The position numbers were made by a program, and so were the translations under genes. The notes under the pieces are model-generated. The model had not been told where the DNA came from. It did no database searches and saw nothing but the letters and a program-made list of their open reading frames with translations. A stretch of DNA of 64,000 nt from Eonycteris spelaea (lineage: Eukaryota > Chordata > Mammalia > Chiroptera > Pteropodidae), in the NCBI GenBank assembly GCA_003508835.1, contig PUFA01000164.1, forward strand, positions 3,006,001 through 3,070,000, given 5' to 3'. The number at the start of each line of letters is the position of its first letter. The first letter of the stretch is position 1. Positions 1 to 9,712 of this stretch are shown here, in pieces.

Positions 1-1552
1 ACTTCCTCTGTGTTGTGTTTAAAGTTTTGTAAAAAAAAAAAAGTCAAACTTTACTTTACTTTTACCGCAGACACTCCATCATGATTTCCACTGTTGTTGA
101 CTTGGCATCTTCTCTCGCATCATGACAGCAAAGCTATTCTCCAACTCTAGTATATTGCTTTAAAAATGCCTGAGCTCTTTCCAAATCTCCATTTTTCCTG
201 ATAGTTTCAACTCATTTGCTTGTTTTCTTACCTATTCCTTTTTTTTTAAAGTAAACTCACAAACTGAACCTCTCTCTCTCTTCTTTACAGCACTCTTCCT
301 TCCCTCTCATTTTTCAAGAACTTACATTTTTAGTCTCTCAAAATCTACTCATGAAGGTACTACACATTTACTGTATGAAAGGTAAATCATTTAACATTTA
401 GGAAAACAAGATTCTGTGTTTCTATTTTAACACTGAAAACTTCTCATCTCACATCATTTACAACCATCAGAGGAGCTCAACAAAAAACAGTCCTAGCTTG
501 GCAAAAGCTAGGGCTTGACAATAAAAGATTTTTTAGACACTAATAGCAATGATTTTTTTAAGTACTAATTTATATCTAATGAGTGATGACAATTATATTA
601 TATTATCTCATGTTTTCCCTATAATAATTGTATTATATAGATTCTATCACTATTTCTGTTTGGTATTTACTGTTTACTAATTCTTATTGATATTCTAAAA
701 AGAGCATGTATTTCTCTAGCATCATATTTACATATAGATGGTCGCCAATCAAAGGGATAACTTTTGGCCTTTCTTTAAATGTCAGTTCTTACTTGGAAGG
801 AAGAAGGCATTATGCAATCTCAGTTCAGCTCCTCTCTTCCTCTCCTTTTATGAGCATCCAGCATCTCCAAAGGAGGTCTATCTTCCACAACATGTTGAGA
901 AACTCTCCTTGAAGTTGTCAAAGTATATTCAGCTAAGTTTAATGTTTTATTCTGGGACAAAGTATTTGGAAACCCACTAGTTGTAGACCTAAATCCACAT
1001 TTATAACTATAATAGCTATTATCAATAACAAAGCTGACAAATGTCTCTTCATTTCTCTGCTACCTTGCGTGTGCTGTTCAATGGGTTCTAAACTTGTTTG
1101 GAAAAGGGAGCTTTTTAAATCTCACCAATATCTGTTAGATGTGAGAAGATAGGTAATTTGCCCATGCCACAAACTTAGAACAAGGCATGGCATAACTAGA
1201 TTAGATTTTAGGCAGCTCACCCCAGAGATCATGTTCTTTCTCAATTCCCTATATTGAAAGTCTCTAAATCTTATTGCTATTCCTTTATCTACCATGGATT
1301 TGGCATTTTGAGTTGCTCAAATATTAGGAATGATGGTTTATTGATGGTTCCTGAACATTATATACTTTTAATGAAATGTTTTTTTTTTTAATCAGGAATT
1401 TGGATATTATTATGAGTCATTGCATGCGTGACCATTATGTTTCAACATGAAGGTAGAATATTGTGATATATTCTATGCCTTGTTTGCTGTTGATCCTATA
1501 ACCAGTAAAAAATACACTAAAATTAGAAAAATGATTCTGTTATACATCAGCA
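1..1552. other. Unique AT-rich intronic DNA
   Basis: No gene or clear repeat. A pyrimidine-rich stretch (about 170-340) faintly resembles L2 but is too short to call. The two small overlapping frames near 706-980 show no family features. Confidence 0.5.
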
Positions 1553-1908
1553 TGGCTATAAACTGAATGTAGCCCTGCCAGATTCATGGGTTGAAACCTA
1601 ATCTTCAAAGTGCAATATTTGGAAGTGGGGCCTTATAGAGGTGATTAGGTATAAAACCCTCATGAATGGGATTAGTGATCTTATAAAAGAGACCTTAAAA
1701 AGATCCCTCGACCCTTCCATTATGTGAGAGCATAGCCAGAAGATGGGCATTTATGAACCAAGAAGCAGGCTCTCACCTGACACAGAATATGCTGATACTG
1801 TGTGTGATCTTGGACACCCTAGCCTCCAGAACTGTGAGAAATAAAGGGTTGCTGCTTAAGCTACCCAGTCTATGGTATTTGTTACAACAATCTGAATGTG
1901 CTAAGACA
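1553..1908 (+). mobile_element. Solo LTR, MaLR/MLT1-type (ERVL-MaLR)
   Basis: About 356 bp. It starts TGGCTATAAACTGAATG (compare the MLT1 start TGTTATGGACTGAATG). It passes 'ggttgaaacctaat', 'ggggcctt', 'aggtgatta', 'ataaaagagacc', 'ctccagaactgtgagaaataa' and 'ctacccagtctatgg', and ends 'gctaagaca'. All are landmark blocks of MLT1-class LTRs in the right order. No internal region adjoins it, so it is a solo LTR left by recombination. It is well diverged and predates the host lineage. Confidence 0.85.
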
Positions 1909-4404
1909 AGCATCTAATTAGAATATACATTCATTAGTGTTGGTAAAAGAATAATTACATTGTATTACAGTGTGTGAATGTGTGATATTACTTTCAACTA
2001 AAAAGAATAATTGGAGAAGAAATGTCATTACCTTGCAATGGATATTTTTCATTAATTACAGACAGAGATAAATGTAAGAAATGTCCTGAGTAAGCTTTTA
2101 TTTAAACTAGACCTATAGCTAAACTAATCTGTTTGATAGAAAATTTAGATGATTAGAGCCTATCTTATTAACTAACTTTATGGTTGGGTTTGCTCTGAAA
2201 GCAAAGCTTAACTAACTGATATGCTTGTCAATCAGTTAAAAAATAAACATAGTAAGTCTCTCAACTTATTCTTTAAAGCTCAGAAATTTTAATTCTTGCA
2301 ATATATTTCCTTTGGACCACAAATGTGGAACTACTTCCAGTGTTAAAATTTAGATAGGTACCAATTATATTAATTCCCACATAACTTTACCATGAAAATA
2401 ATAGTTATTGCAAGTAATACCTTATGAAATTTAAACTATAATTTAAGATGCAAAAAATAAGATATAATTTGCTTTCAGTCTAAACAATTAGGAAAATGCC
2501 AACTGAAATACAAATTTAGTTTATAATATTGTTCAACATCAGAGTTAGTGATTCCATAAAATAAATATTTAGAATCTTACACTAGAAATAAAGTAAATTT
2601 CTCCTTTAAATTCCAGATTCTCTTCTGATTTCTCAATGAAAATTAAGAACTATTTTTTAAAGGTCTTTTTTTTTTAAATTTTAAAATTCAAAAGTGAAGA
2701 AACTCTTTAAAAACCTTCAAACTAAGTTTGTAACTTTCTGATCCCTTATTTGATAGTTGAAGGATTCCTGAAATAACGGAGCACTTATGTCTTGTTAACA
2801 TGTAATACAGGGAAAGGCAATTCCTGCATTTGCCTTGAACTACAAATGTAAAATGTGTAGTTTTATACTATTTGCAATGATTTCTTAAAGAAGTCAGCAA
2901 TAAAAATGCAAGTTTAAGTCAAATGCTGCAGCTCCTTAGTTTTTGCTAATCACAGTTCACTAAATACAACATGTATTTGGAAATAAGGGAGATTCTACTA
3001 TGTTGACACCAGTAACCAATTCATCTTCGAGTATCCACGTCAATTTAGATTCAGAACCAAGTTTCAGAAAAGGAGCCGTTTTGGCAATTTTGCAAAATTG
3101 TCTCTATATGGAGTCCAGTAATAACTTTTTTTTTGTCTTACATAATATACAAGTCATGGTATTTCTTCAGATTCCCACTTCTAATGCTGGAGTATAGGTT
3201 GAATGCATTTTAGAAAAAAAGTATTTTTGTAAAATATTTTAGAGTCAAAAAATGTAAAAGCTGTAAGAATAGTAGTAACATTATCGGAAGCTCTCCTTAG
3301 CAGAAATTTATTGCACTGAATTCTAAACTTTAAAATTCATGAAATAATTCACAAACATTCCTCTAGAATTTACAGAAATTCCTTGTTACCCGCTGTTCAG
3401 CACTTGTAAACAATTTTGATAGCTTTTCCTTAGACTTTCAAAGCATAAGAAGAAGGTTAGGTAATTTGCTCAACTATAGGCTGATCTCAACCCCACTCTG
3501 CTCTGTCTTGTTACATGCTCACCTATACTACTTTTCTCTTGTCTTGTTGTCATTCTCTGAAGTGACACAGAGAATGGAGGAAAGGAGAAGGATGTTTCTA
3601 AGTTAAAATGATTCAGTTTAAAGCGCTCATTTATTCTGAGAAAAGACTTATTTTCTAAAACACTGTGTTTGTCTGTATATGAGTTGCTGAATTACTGTGT
3701 TGAAACTCAGTAACTCAGTTTTACACACAGTAGCCAATTGAGTTAAATGAAGATTTATCAAGGTTGTATGATGATATACTAAGATAAAGAAAACCAACGA
3801 ACCAACAACCCAAGCAAACAAATGCAAAACTAAGTAAATATTTTGTGATTCTTTTATGTTTATTTTGGTCTAAGCAAATTTTATTTTCAATTATTGTATA
3901 TATTTAAATGTGGCAAAAAGAAAAACATTCTGACAGACACCAGGCTAAATGAACAAAGTGGTATTCTAAAATTTATTTTTCTCTTTTTTAACACATTTAT
4001 ATATCTATTTATATCTATTATTTATATTATATCTATAGCTGGATCCATTACTATAACTATCTGGATCAATAAATAACATATTTATCATTTGTCTCTACTG
4101 TTAGCCCTTACAAGAAGATCTGAGGCAGAATAATTTCTACTTAACTCAAAGTACCTAAATATATAAAGGTAAAAAAAGTTTTTCAATAGACCATAAAGTC
4201 ATTTGAAACAGAAATAGATGGCAAATTATAAATAATTCATCAGATAGCTGAGAATTTTTAGAAATAAAAAGCCCTGAGACTGGTATCAAATGTTTTCAAT
4301 AGGAGAATATACTTTCAGTCATATCCCTCTCATCCCAATTTGTGTGTAAATATGCTTTAATATGGTCTATCATAAAGAAATATTTTCCCTCAAATTCTCC
4401 TGCC
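1909..4404. other. Unique AT-rich intronic DNA
   Basis: No gene seen. A short piece at about 3430-3525 ('ggttaggtaatttgctcaa ... ccccactctgctctg') resembles an antisense MIR core at low confidence. The 3000-3197 open frame has no recognisable domain. The rest is AT-rich with no structure I can name. Confidence 0.45.
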
Positions 4405-4650
4405 TTTTTAGCAACCGTAACAGTAGTGTTTCCAGCCTGGGGATTAATTTAAACTCTTCTGCTTTCTGCAAAATCATAGACAAGTTTGTTAACCTATCAA
4501 TATGTTGGTTTCTTATCTGTGGAATGAGAACGATAATAATAGCAGCTACTTCCTATGGCTATTTTGAGACTCTATAGTTCATACATGTAAAATATTTTAA
4601 AACAATACCTGACCTTTAAATGTTCAATACATGTTACCTAGTATTATCAA
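4405..4650 (+). mobile_element. MIR SINE fragment
   Basis: Contains the MIR core order: 'aatcatagacaagtttgttaacc' (loss of 'gcaagtcacttaacc'), 'tttcttatctgtggaatgagaa', 'ataataatagcagctacttcctatgg', then a 'tacctgacc ... ttcaatacatgtta' 3' part. Old, diverged, tRNA-derived mammalian-wide SINE. Confidence 0.65.
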
Positions 4651-4921
4651 AAAGCGAATTTTGAGAACACCGGCTATCCTAAATATTCTTATTTTCTAAT
4701 ACTACTTTTCTCCCTACTACTCCATGCAACTCTTGTTCAAAACAACCAATGTTGTTAATTCAAGTGGATGATACTTGTTTTCATCTTACTCTGCACTATG
4801 ACCCTGTTTGCGCATAGTAAGTCCTTAATAAAATTATGTTGGCTAACAGCTTGGATGCATGATTTAATAACTTAAAATATCCAGGATGGAAAAACAAAAT
4901 CAATACAAACATGTTTGTTGC

Positions 4922-5269
4922 CACTTATATGTAGAATCTAAAGAACAAAATAAAACAAAGATAGAATCATAGATACAAAGAACAAACTGGTGATTGCTAG
5001 GTGGGAGGGGGGGGACTGGGTGAAAAAGGTAAAGGGATTAAGAGGTACAGATTGGTAGTTACAAAATAGTCACAGAGTTTGAAGTACATCATAGGAAATA
5101 TAGTCAATAATAGTGTATGTAATACTATGTATAGTGCCAGGTGGGGTACTAGGCTAATAGGGGGGATTACCTCATGAACTATATAAATGTCTAATCACTA
5201 TGCTAAAACTAATATGAAGTAATATTGAATGTCAATTTTAATTAAAAAATAAGTAAATAAATAAATAAG
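4922..5269 (+). mobile_element. L1 3' end (5'-truncated LINE-1)
   Basis: Starts in the terminal L1 block 'cttatatgtagaatctaaagaac'. It runs through 'ggtgattgctaggtggg', 'ttacaaaatagtcacag' and 'atgctaaaactaatatgaagtaatattgaatgtcaa', and ends in an A-rich tail 'aaaaaataagtaaataaataaataag'. The same block order recurs at 8945-9306, so this is a 3' UTR-only insertion typical of laurasiatherian L1s. It contains a G8-9 run near 5007. Confidence 0.8.
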
Positions 5270-5454
5270 ACATATGGACAGTAAAGGCCATCCCGATAAA
5301 ATGTCTGATAAAATTAGGAACGTGCTATCAGACAATGGAGGAAAGGCCATCTCTGTTATAAACTGGCAAAGATTAGGCTGAATTGTATTTGTTTCTTAAT
5401 GTTTCATGGAATGTATGACCTGTGAACAATAAAATGAATATTTGACTGAAGCTT

Positions 5455-5610
5455 TTTTTTTCTTTATAATTTTTTTAAATTTTTTATTCACTTAATAAAA
5501 ACTATATACTTAAGGTGTACAACATGATGATTTGGTTACATATATATGGTGAAATGATTGTTTACAGTTAATCTAACTAACGTGTTATCTCACATAGCTA
5601 AAGTTGTTTC
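5455..5610 (-). mobile_element. L1M 3' end fragment
   Basis: Poly-T at 5453-5462, then 'ttattcacttaataaaaactatatacttaaggtgtacaac' and 'atgatttggttaca ... gtgaaatgattg ... cacatagcta'. This is the reverse complement of the common old L1M terminal segment (…gttgtacacctta…). A 5'-truncated minus-strand copy. Confidence 0.7.
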
Positions 5611-5984
5611 TAGGCAAAGTATTAACGATGTGTCTTGGCTTCTCTTGAATGCTTTGTTTAAAATGAGAGAAGTGACTTAAAATAGATTTGTTAATTAAAA
5701 GGGAAGCAGCACTTAAAACCTTGGAAAATCTTGCCCCATTATATTTGCAAAAAAATACAAAATAATGTTTGGAAGAGAACACTAATGGTGTGCTCAGGAG
5801 GCTCTTTGATAAGAAGATTACTGTGGGTGTGAGCTAAGAATTTAACCAACTGCTCAGCTCCTGCAGAGGAAGAGCCGATCTATACTGGAGGGGAAAGAGA
5901 CAGGAAGGAACAAAGGAAGACTGTCAGAGTCTTAGATTTTATAGGACGAGACCATAGGGCTTATTGGCTGTGAACATGCAATAA
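5611..5984. other. Unique intronic DNA
   Basis: No repeat or gene recognised. The 5585-5782 minus-strand frame starts in the L1M tail and shows no family features. Confidence 0.4.
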
Positions 5985-6063
5985 TTATATATACACATAT
6001 ATATGTATATATATATGTATGTATGTATGTGTATATATACGTATATATATACACACACACACA
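5985..6063. repeat. (TATA/GTAT/CA) microsatellite
   Basis: Compound AT-rich array: (TA)n with interspersed GTAT units, ending in (AC)6. It directly abuts the poly-A side of the minus-strand L1 and probably grew from its tail. Confidence 0.85.
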
Positions 6064-6719
6064 ATTTTATTTCTATTTTTATTTATCTTTTTATTTAATT
6101 TATTGGTGTAACATTGGTTAATACAATTATATAATTTTCAGGTGTACATTATAGTTTGACATCTATATATTCTATTGTGTGATTACCAACCAAGTCCAGT
6201 TTCCTTCAGCTACCATATATTTGATCCCCTTTACCGACTTCATTCTCCCCCTAACCCGCTATATTTGACCCCCTTTACTTCATCTACCTCTCTCCTCTTC
6301 CCCCACCCCCTACCCTCTGGTAACCACTAGTCCATTGTCTATGTCCCTAAGTTCTGTTTGTCCTGTTCATTTGTTGCTTTTAAGTTTATATCCCACATTT
6401 AAGTGATACATATATTAATAGAATTAATTAAAGTGACATCGGTTAATAATATTATATAGGTTTCAAGTGTACAATTTGATATGTCACATGTATATTTCAT
6501 TGTGTGTTCACCCCCCAAAGGTAGATTTTCTTCCATTACCATAGGTTTGACCTCCCTTACCCTTATCTATAATCTATATTTCCCCCAACCCCCTTTCCCT
6601 CTGGTAACCACTAAACTGTTGTCTGTGTTATGAGTTTTTGTCTGTCTTGTTCATTTGTTGCTTTCAGCTTTATATACTATATATAAGTGAAATCATATGG
6701 TTCTAAGCTTTTTCTGTCT

Positions 6720-6809
6720 GACATTATGCCTAGCATGATCATCTCAAGATCCATCTATGTTGTCGCAAATGACAATATTTCATCTTTTCTTAAGGTTGAG
6801 TGATATCCC

Positions 6810-6859
<50 letters not shown>

Positions 6860-8003
6860 TATACACACCACATCTTCTTTATCTAATCATCTATTGAAGG
6901 GTACTTTGGCTGTTTCCATGTCTTGGCTACCATGAATAATGCTGCAGTGAACATTAGGGTGCATATATCTTTGTAAATAAATGTTTTCAAATTTCAGGGG
7001 TAGATATCCCAAAGAGGGATTCTTGGGTCATATGGTAATTCTGTTCTTAATTTTTTGATAAATCTCCATATAATTTTCCATAGTGGCTATACTAATTTAT
7101 AGTCCCGCCAGAAGTGTATGAGGGTTCTTGTTCCTGCACAACCTCTCCAACACTTGTTATTACTTGCCCTGTTGATGATAGCCATTCTTACAGGTATGAG
7201 AGGGTATCTCATTGTGGTTTTGATTTGCATTGCCCTAATTACTAGTGAAGTTGAGCATCTTGTAATTTATCTGCTGGCCATGTGTATGTCCTCCTGGGAG
7301 AAGTGTCTGTTCAGCTCCTCTGCCCATTTTTTAACTGGATTGTTTGTTTTCTGTTGTTGTTGAGTTGCATGAGTTCTTTATATATCTTGGATATATAAGG
7401 CCCATTATCAGAGCTTTTGTTTGCAAATATCTTCTCTCATTCAGTTGGTTGCCTTTATTATGTTGATAGCTTCTTTTGCTGTGCAAAAGCTTTTTAGTTT
7501 GATAGAGTCCCATTTATTTATTTTTGCTTTTACTTCACTTGCCTTTGAGGTCAAATTCATAAAATCCTCTCTAAAACCAAGGTCCATGAGTTTAGTACCT
7601 ATGTTTTCTTCTATGCAATTTATTCGTTCAGGTCTTATATTTAAGTCTTTGATGCATTTTGAGTTAATTTTAGTGTATGGTGATAGAAGTTTCATTCTTT
7701 TGCATGTGGCTTTCCAATATTCTCAGCATCATTTATTGAAGAAGCTTTAGTTTCTCCATTGTATATCTTTGGCTCCTTTGTCAAAAATTATTCACTCATG
7801 CATACGTGGGTTTTTTGGGTTTCTCCACTTCTGTTCCATTGGTCTCTGTGTATGTTTTTCTGACAATACCATGCGGTTCGAATTATTGTCACTTTGTAGT
7901 ATAATTTGAAGTCAGAAAAGTGTGATATCTCTGGACTCGTTCTTTTTCTCAGAATTGCTTTGGCTATTCAGGTTCTTTTGTGATTCCTTACAAATCTGAT
8001 TAT
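6720..8003 (-). pseudogene. L1 ORF2 C-terminal remnant (reverse transcriptase 3' part)
   Basis: The minus strand carries the C-terminal third of an L1 ORF2, broken by frameshifts and stops and interrupted by a (TA)n expansion at 6812-6868. The catalytic core and endonuclease lie in the missing 5' part, so it encodes nothing active. Small open frames at 7118-7750 on both strands are by-products of this sequence. Confidence 0.8.
6812..6868. repeat. (TA)n microsatellite inside L1
   Basis: About 20 uninterrupted TA units then 'catatatatacacac'. It sits where L1s have a short 'gtatatataca' just 5' of 'gaatattactcagcc' (intact in the copy at 50210-50236), so it is an expansion of that seed. Confidence 0.95.
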
Positions 8004-8389
8004 CTTTAAGACAAAGGAAGAGGGCCCCAATAAGGATTCAGAGATCATCAGGGCTGCCTCTTTGGTTTTAAAAAGGAGAATGTCACCTGGTATTCAGCAG
8101 GCTAGACAACCCCAGCCCAAAGCCGTGGGGATACTGCTGTCTAAAGCTATGGAGGAAGGGCAATTGCTCAGCAAAGAACAGGTCCATGGGTACCTCCACC
8201 TAGATTTTGAAGGACAGAGCCACCCAGAGCTGTGAATCTGCAACCCCAGACTGCTGGAGCCATCTGCCTGTGATTCCAGCCTGAAAGAGCTACAGGAAAC
8301 CAACTCCCACCCTTAAGAGCTGTGCTCAGTAAAGCCATGGAGGCCTTAAAGATTGGGAATTGCTTGGGATCTTTTACTTTTACTCTTAC

Positions 8390-8422
<33 letters not shown>

Positions 8423-8550
8423 AAAGTCACTCTTTTAGTTTTCTATTTCATTCTTTTGGAATAGAGATGTCTATTTTACTTTGGGATTATTAGGACGAAC
8501 TGTATTTTGCTTTTAAGAAGACATGAATTTGGAGAGGGGCAGGGGTGGAA
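8004..8550 (+). mobile_element. MaLR internal region (3' portion)
   Basis: Non-coding GC-richer sequence with MaLR internal landmarks: 'agagatcatcagggctgcctctttggtttt', 'agctatggaggaaggg', 'cacccagagctgtgaatctgca', 'gattccagcctgaaagagc' and, before the LTR, 'gaagacatgaatttgga...gggg'. It directly precedes the LTR at 8551, as in THE1/MST/MLT1 elements. A poly-T run at 8388-8415 interrupts it. The 5' LTR and the rest of the internal region are missing. Confidence 0.7.
8388..8415. repeat. Poly-T run
   Basis: About 25-28 T within the MaLR internal region, following 'acttttactcttac'. A local homopolymer expansion. Confidence 0.9.
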
Positions 8551-8937
8551 TGCTATGGTCTAAATGTCTGTGTCCCTCCCTCTCCTCAAAAAAGTATCGA
8601 AACCCTTATGCCCAGCATATTGGTATTAGGAGATGGGGCCTTTGGGAGGTGCTCCTCCTCCTTCAGGAGGGTGGGCCTAAATGAATAGGATTAATGCTCT
8701 TATATAAAAAGACTCCACAGAGTTCTCTAACCCTTTCTGCCATGTGAAGACATGCAAGAAGTCTGGGCTGTGAAGACATGCAAGAAGTCTGTGGCCCAGA
8801 AGAAGACTCTCACCTGACCATGCTGGCACTCTGATCTCAGACTACCAGTCTTCAGAGCTGTGAGAAATAAATATCTGTTCTTTATAAACTGCCCTGCTTG
8901 TGGCATTTTGTCATAGTAGCCCTAACAGACTAAGACA
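8551..8937 (+). mobile_element. 3' LTR of the MaLR element (MLT1/MST type)
   Basis: Begins TGCTATGGTCTAAATGTCTGTGTCC and continues 'cccagcatattggtattaggagatggggcctttgggagg' and 'ctcttatataaaaagac' (TATA-like region). It then has 'cagagctgtgagaaataaat' (AATAAA polyadenylation signal) and 'tagccctaacagactaagaca' at its 3' end. A 22 bp unit is duplicated inside (8743-8764 and 8769-8790). Confidence 0.85.
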
Positions 8938-8944
8938 TTTGTTA

Positions 8945-9306
8945 ATTTTTTTAAGCTCTCATTCTTATATGTAGATGGAACAATGGAGAACAGAATCATA
9001 GCTCTCTTAAGATAAAGATTGCTAGCTGATGGTTGGCAGATGGGAAAGGGTTGCTGTGGAGGTGGGTGAAAAAGATGAAGGATTAAGAAGTACAGATTGC
9101 CAGTCATAAAAACAGTCACAGGGATGTAAAGTGCAGTTACGGAATATAGTCAATAATATTGTAATAACCATAGATGGTATCAGATGGGTACTACACTAAT
9201 TGGGGTAATCATTATGGAAATGTAAAATCACTATGTAGTATACCTGAAACTAATATTATATTGTATGTCAACTGTAATCGAAAAAATAAAAAAAATAAAT
9301 AAAAAA
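8945..9306 (+). mobile_element. L1 3' end (5'-truncated LINE-1)
   Basis: Same terminal block order as 4922-5269: 'cattcttatatgtagatggaa', 'attgctagctgatggttggcagatggg', 'agtcataaaaacagtcacaggg', 'atatagtcaataatattgtaataacc', 'atacctgaaactaatattatattgtatgtcaactgtaa', and an A-rich tail 'aaaaaataaaaaaaataaat'. Independent 3' UTR insertion immediately after the MaLR LTR. Confidence 0.85.
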
Positions 9307-9635
9307 ATGAAGGAACAAAGATTGTTTTTGTCTTTTGTGAAAATATTTTATTTTTAATTTTATGTCTCTCTCCTCCAACCTCTTCTGCTTACCCACCTCC
9401 TCCCAAAATTGTTTCCGCAAATCACATAGTTCAGTCTGATGGTTTTCACTCAGGCTCTAGAGAAAAACTTCCCCAAAACATATTTCACCACTATTTATTT
9501 AGAGTTGGATTCGCTAAAAACTTTGCCTTGGGCTATAGACAGATGACTGGATGAGACATACCTTTTCTTTAAAATGATTTCCAGTGTAGGCCAAAGGGTA
9601 AATATGCAAACAAAGACTTATAATGTAATGACCAG
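9307..9635. other. Intronic DNA, no feature recognised
   Basis: AT-rich with a short pyrimidine-rich stretch near 9365-9410. Nothing nameable. Confidence 0.4.
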
Positions 9636-9712
9636 GTGCTTCTTGAAGATAGGGACTCAGTCTGCCTCTTTATTGCTTTATTTTTGGCACATAGTCTTAG
9701 AATAAATATTGT
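9636..9712 (+). mobile_element. L2 3' end fragment
   Basis: 'cttgaagatagggactcagtctgcctctttattgctttatttttggcacatagtcttagaataaatatt' matches the L2 tail '...cttgagggcagggaccatgtctt...gtgcctggcacatagtaggtgctcaataaatatt'. The minus-strand open frame over it (9697-9936) is incidental. Confidence 0.7.

Larger units (their letters stand above)
6064..8003 (-). mobile_element. LINE-1, 5'-truncated, minus strand
   Basis: Reverse complement of an L1 ORF2 C-terminal part plus 3' UTR. Landmarks on the plus strand in order: T-rich tail, 'ggtgtaacattggttaatac', 'ttcaggtgtacattatag', 'ctctggtaaccact', 'ccatgtcttggctaccatgaataatgctgcag', 'gggtcatatggtaattctg', 'caacctctccaacacttgtta', 'ttgatgcattttgagttaat', 'ctttggctcctttgtcaaaa' and 'ttctgttccattggtctctg'. 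It ends near 8003, where MaLR sequence begins. The 3' UTR segment is present twice (6086-6420 and 6421-6710). About 1.9 kb of an original about 6 kb remains. It is in the gene's sense orientation. Confidence 0.9.

Noticed and set aside
3430..3525. Possible antisense MIR
   Set aside because: Only a short stretch fits; too diverged to list as a firm feature.
5840..5930. Acceptor-like 'ctttcccctccag' on the minus strand followed by 16 open codons
   Set aside because: Tested as the next exon of the laminin-G gene; the peptide has no F-x-G-C or other laminin-G feature and stops quickly.
7118..7750. Overlapping frames on both strands
   Set aside because: All lie in the minus-strand L1 ORF2 remnant; plus-strand frames are antisense by-products.
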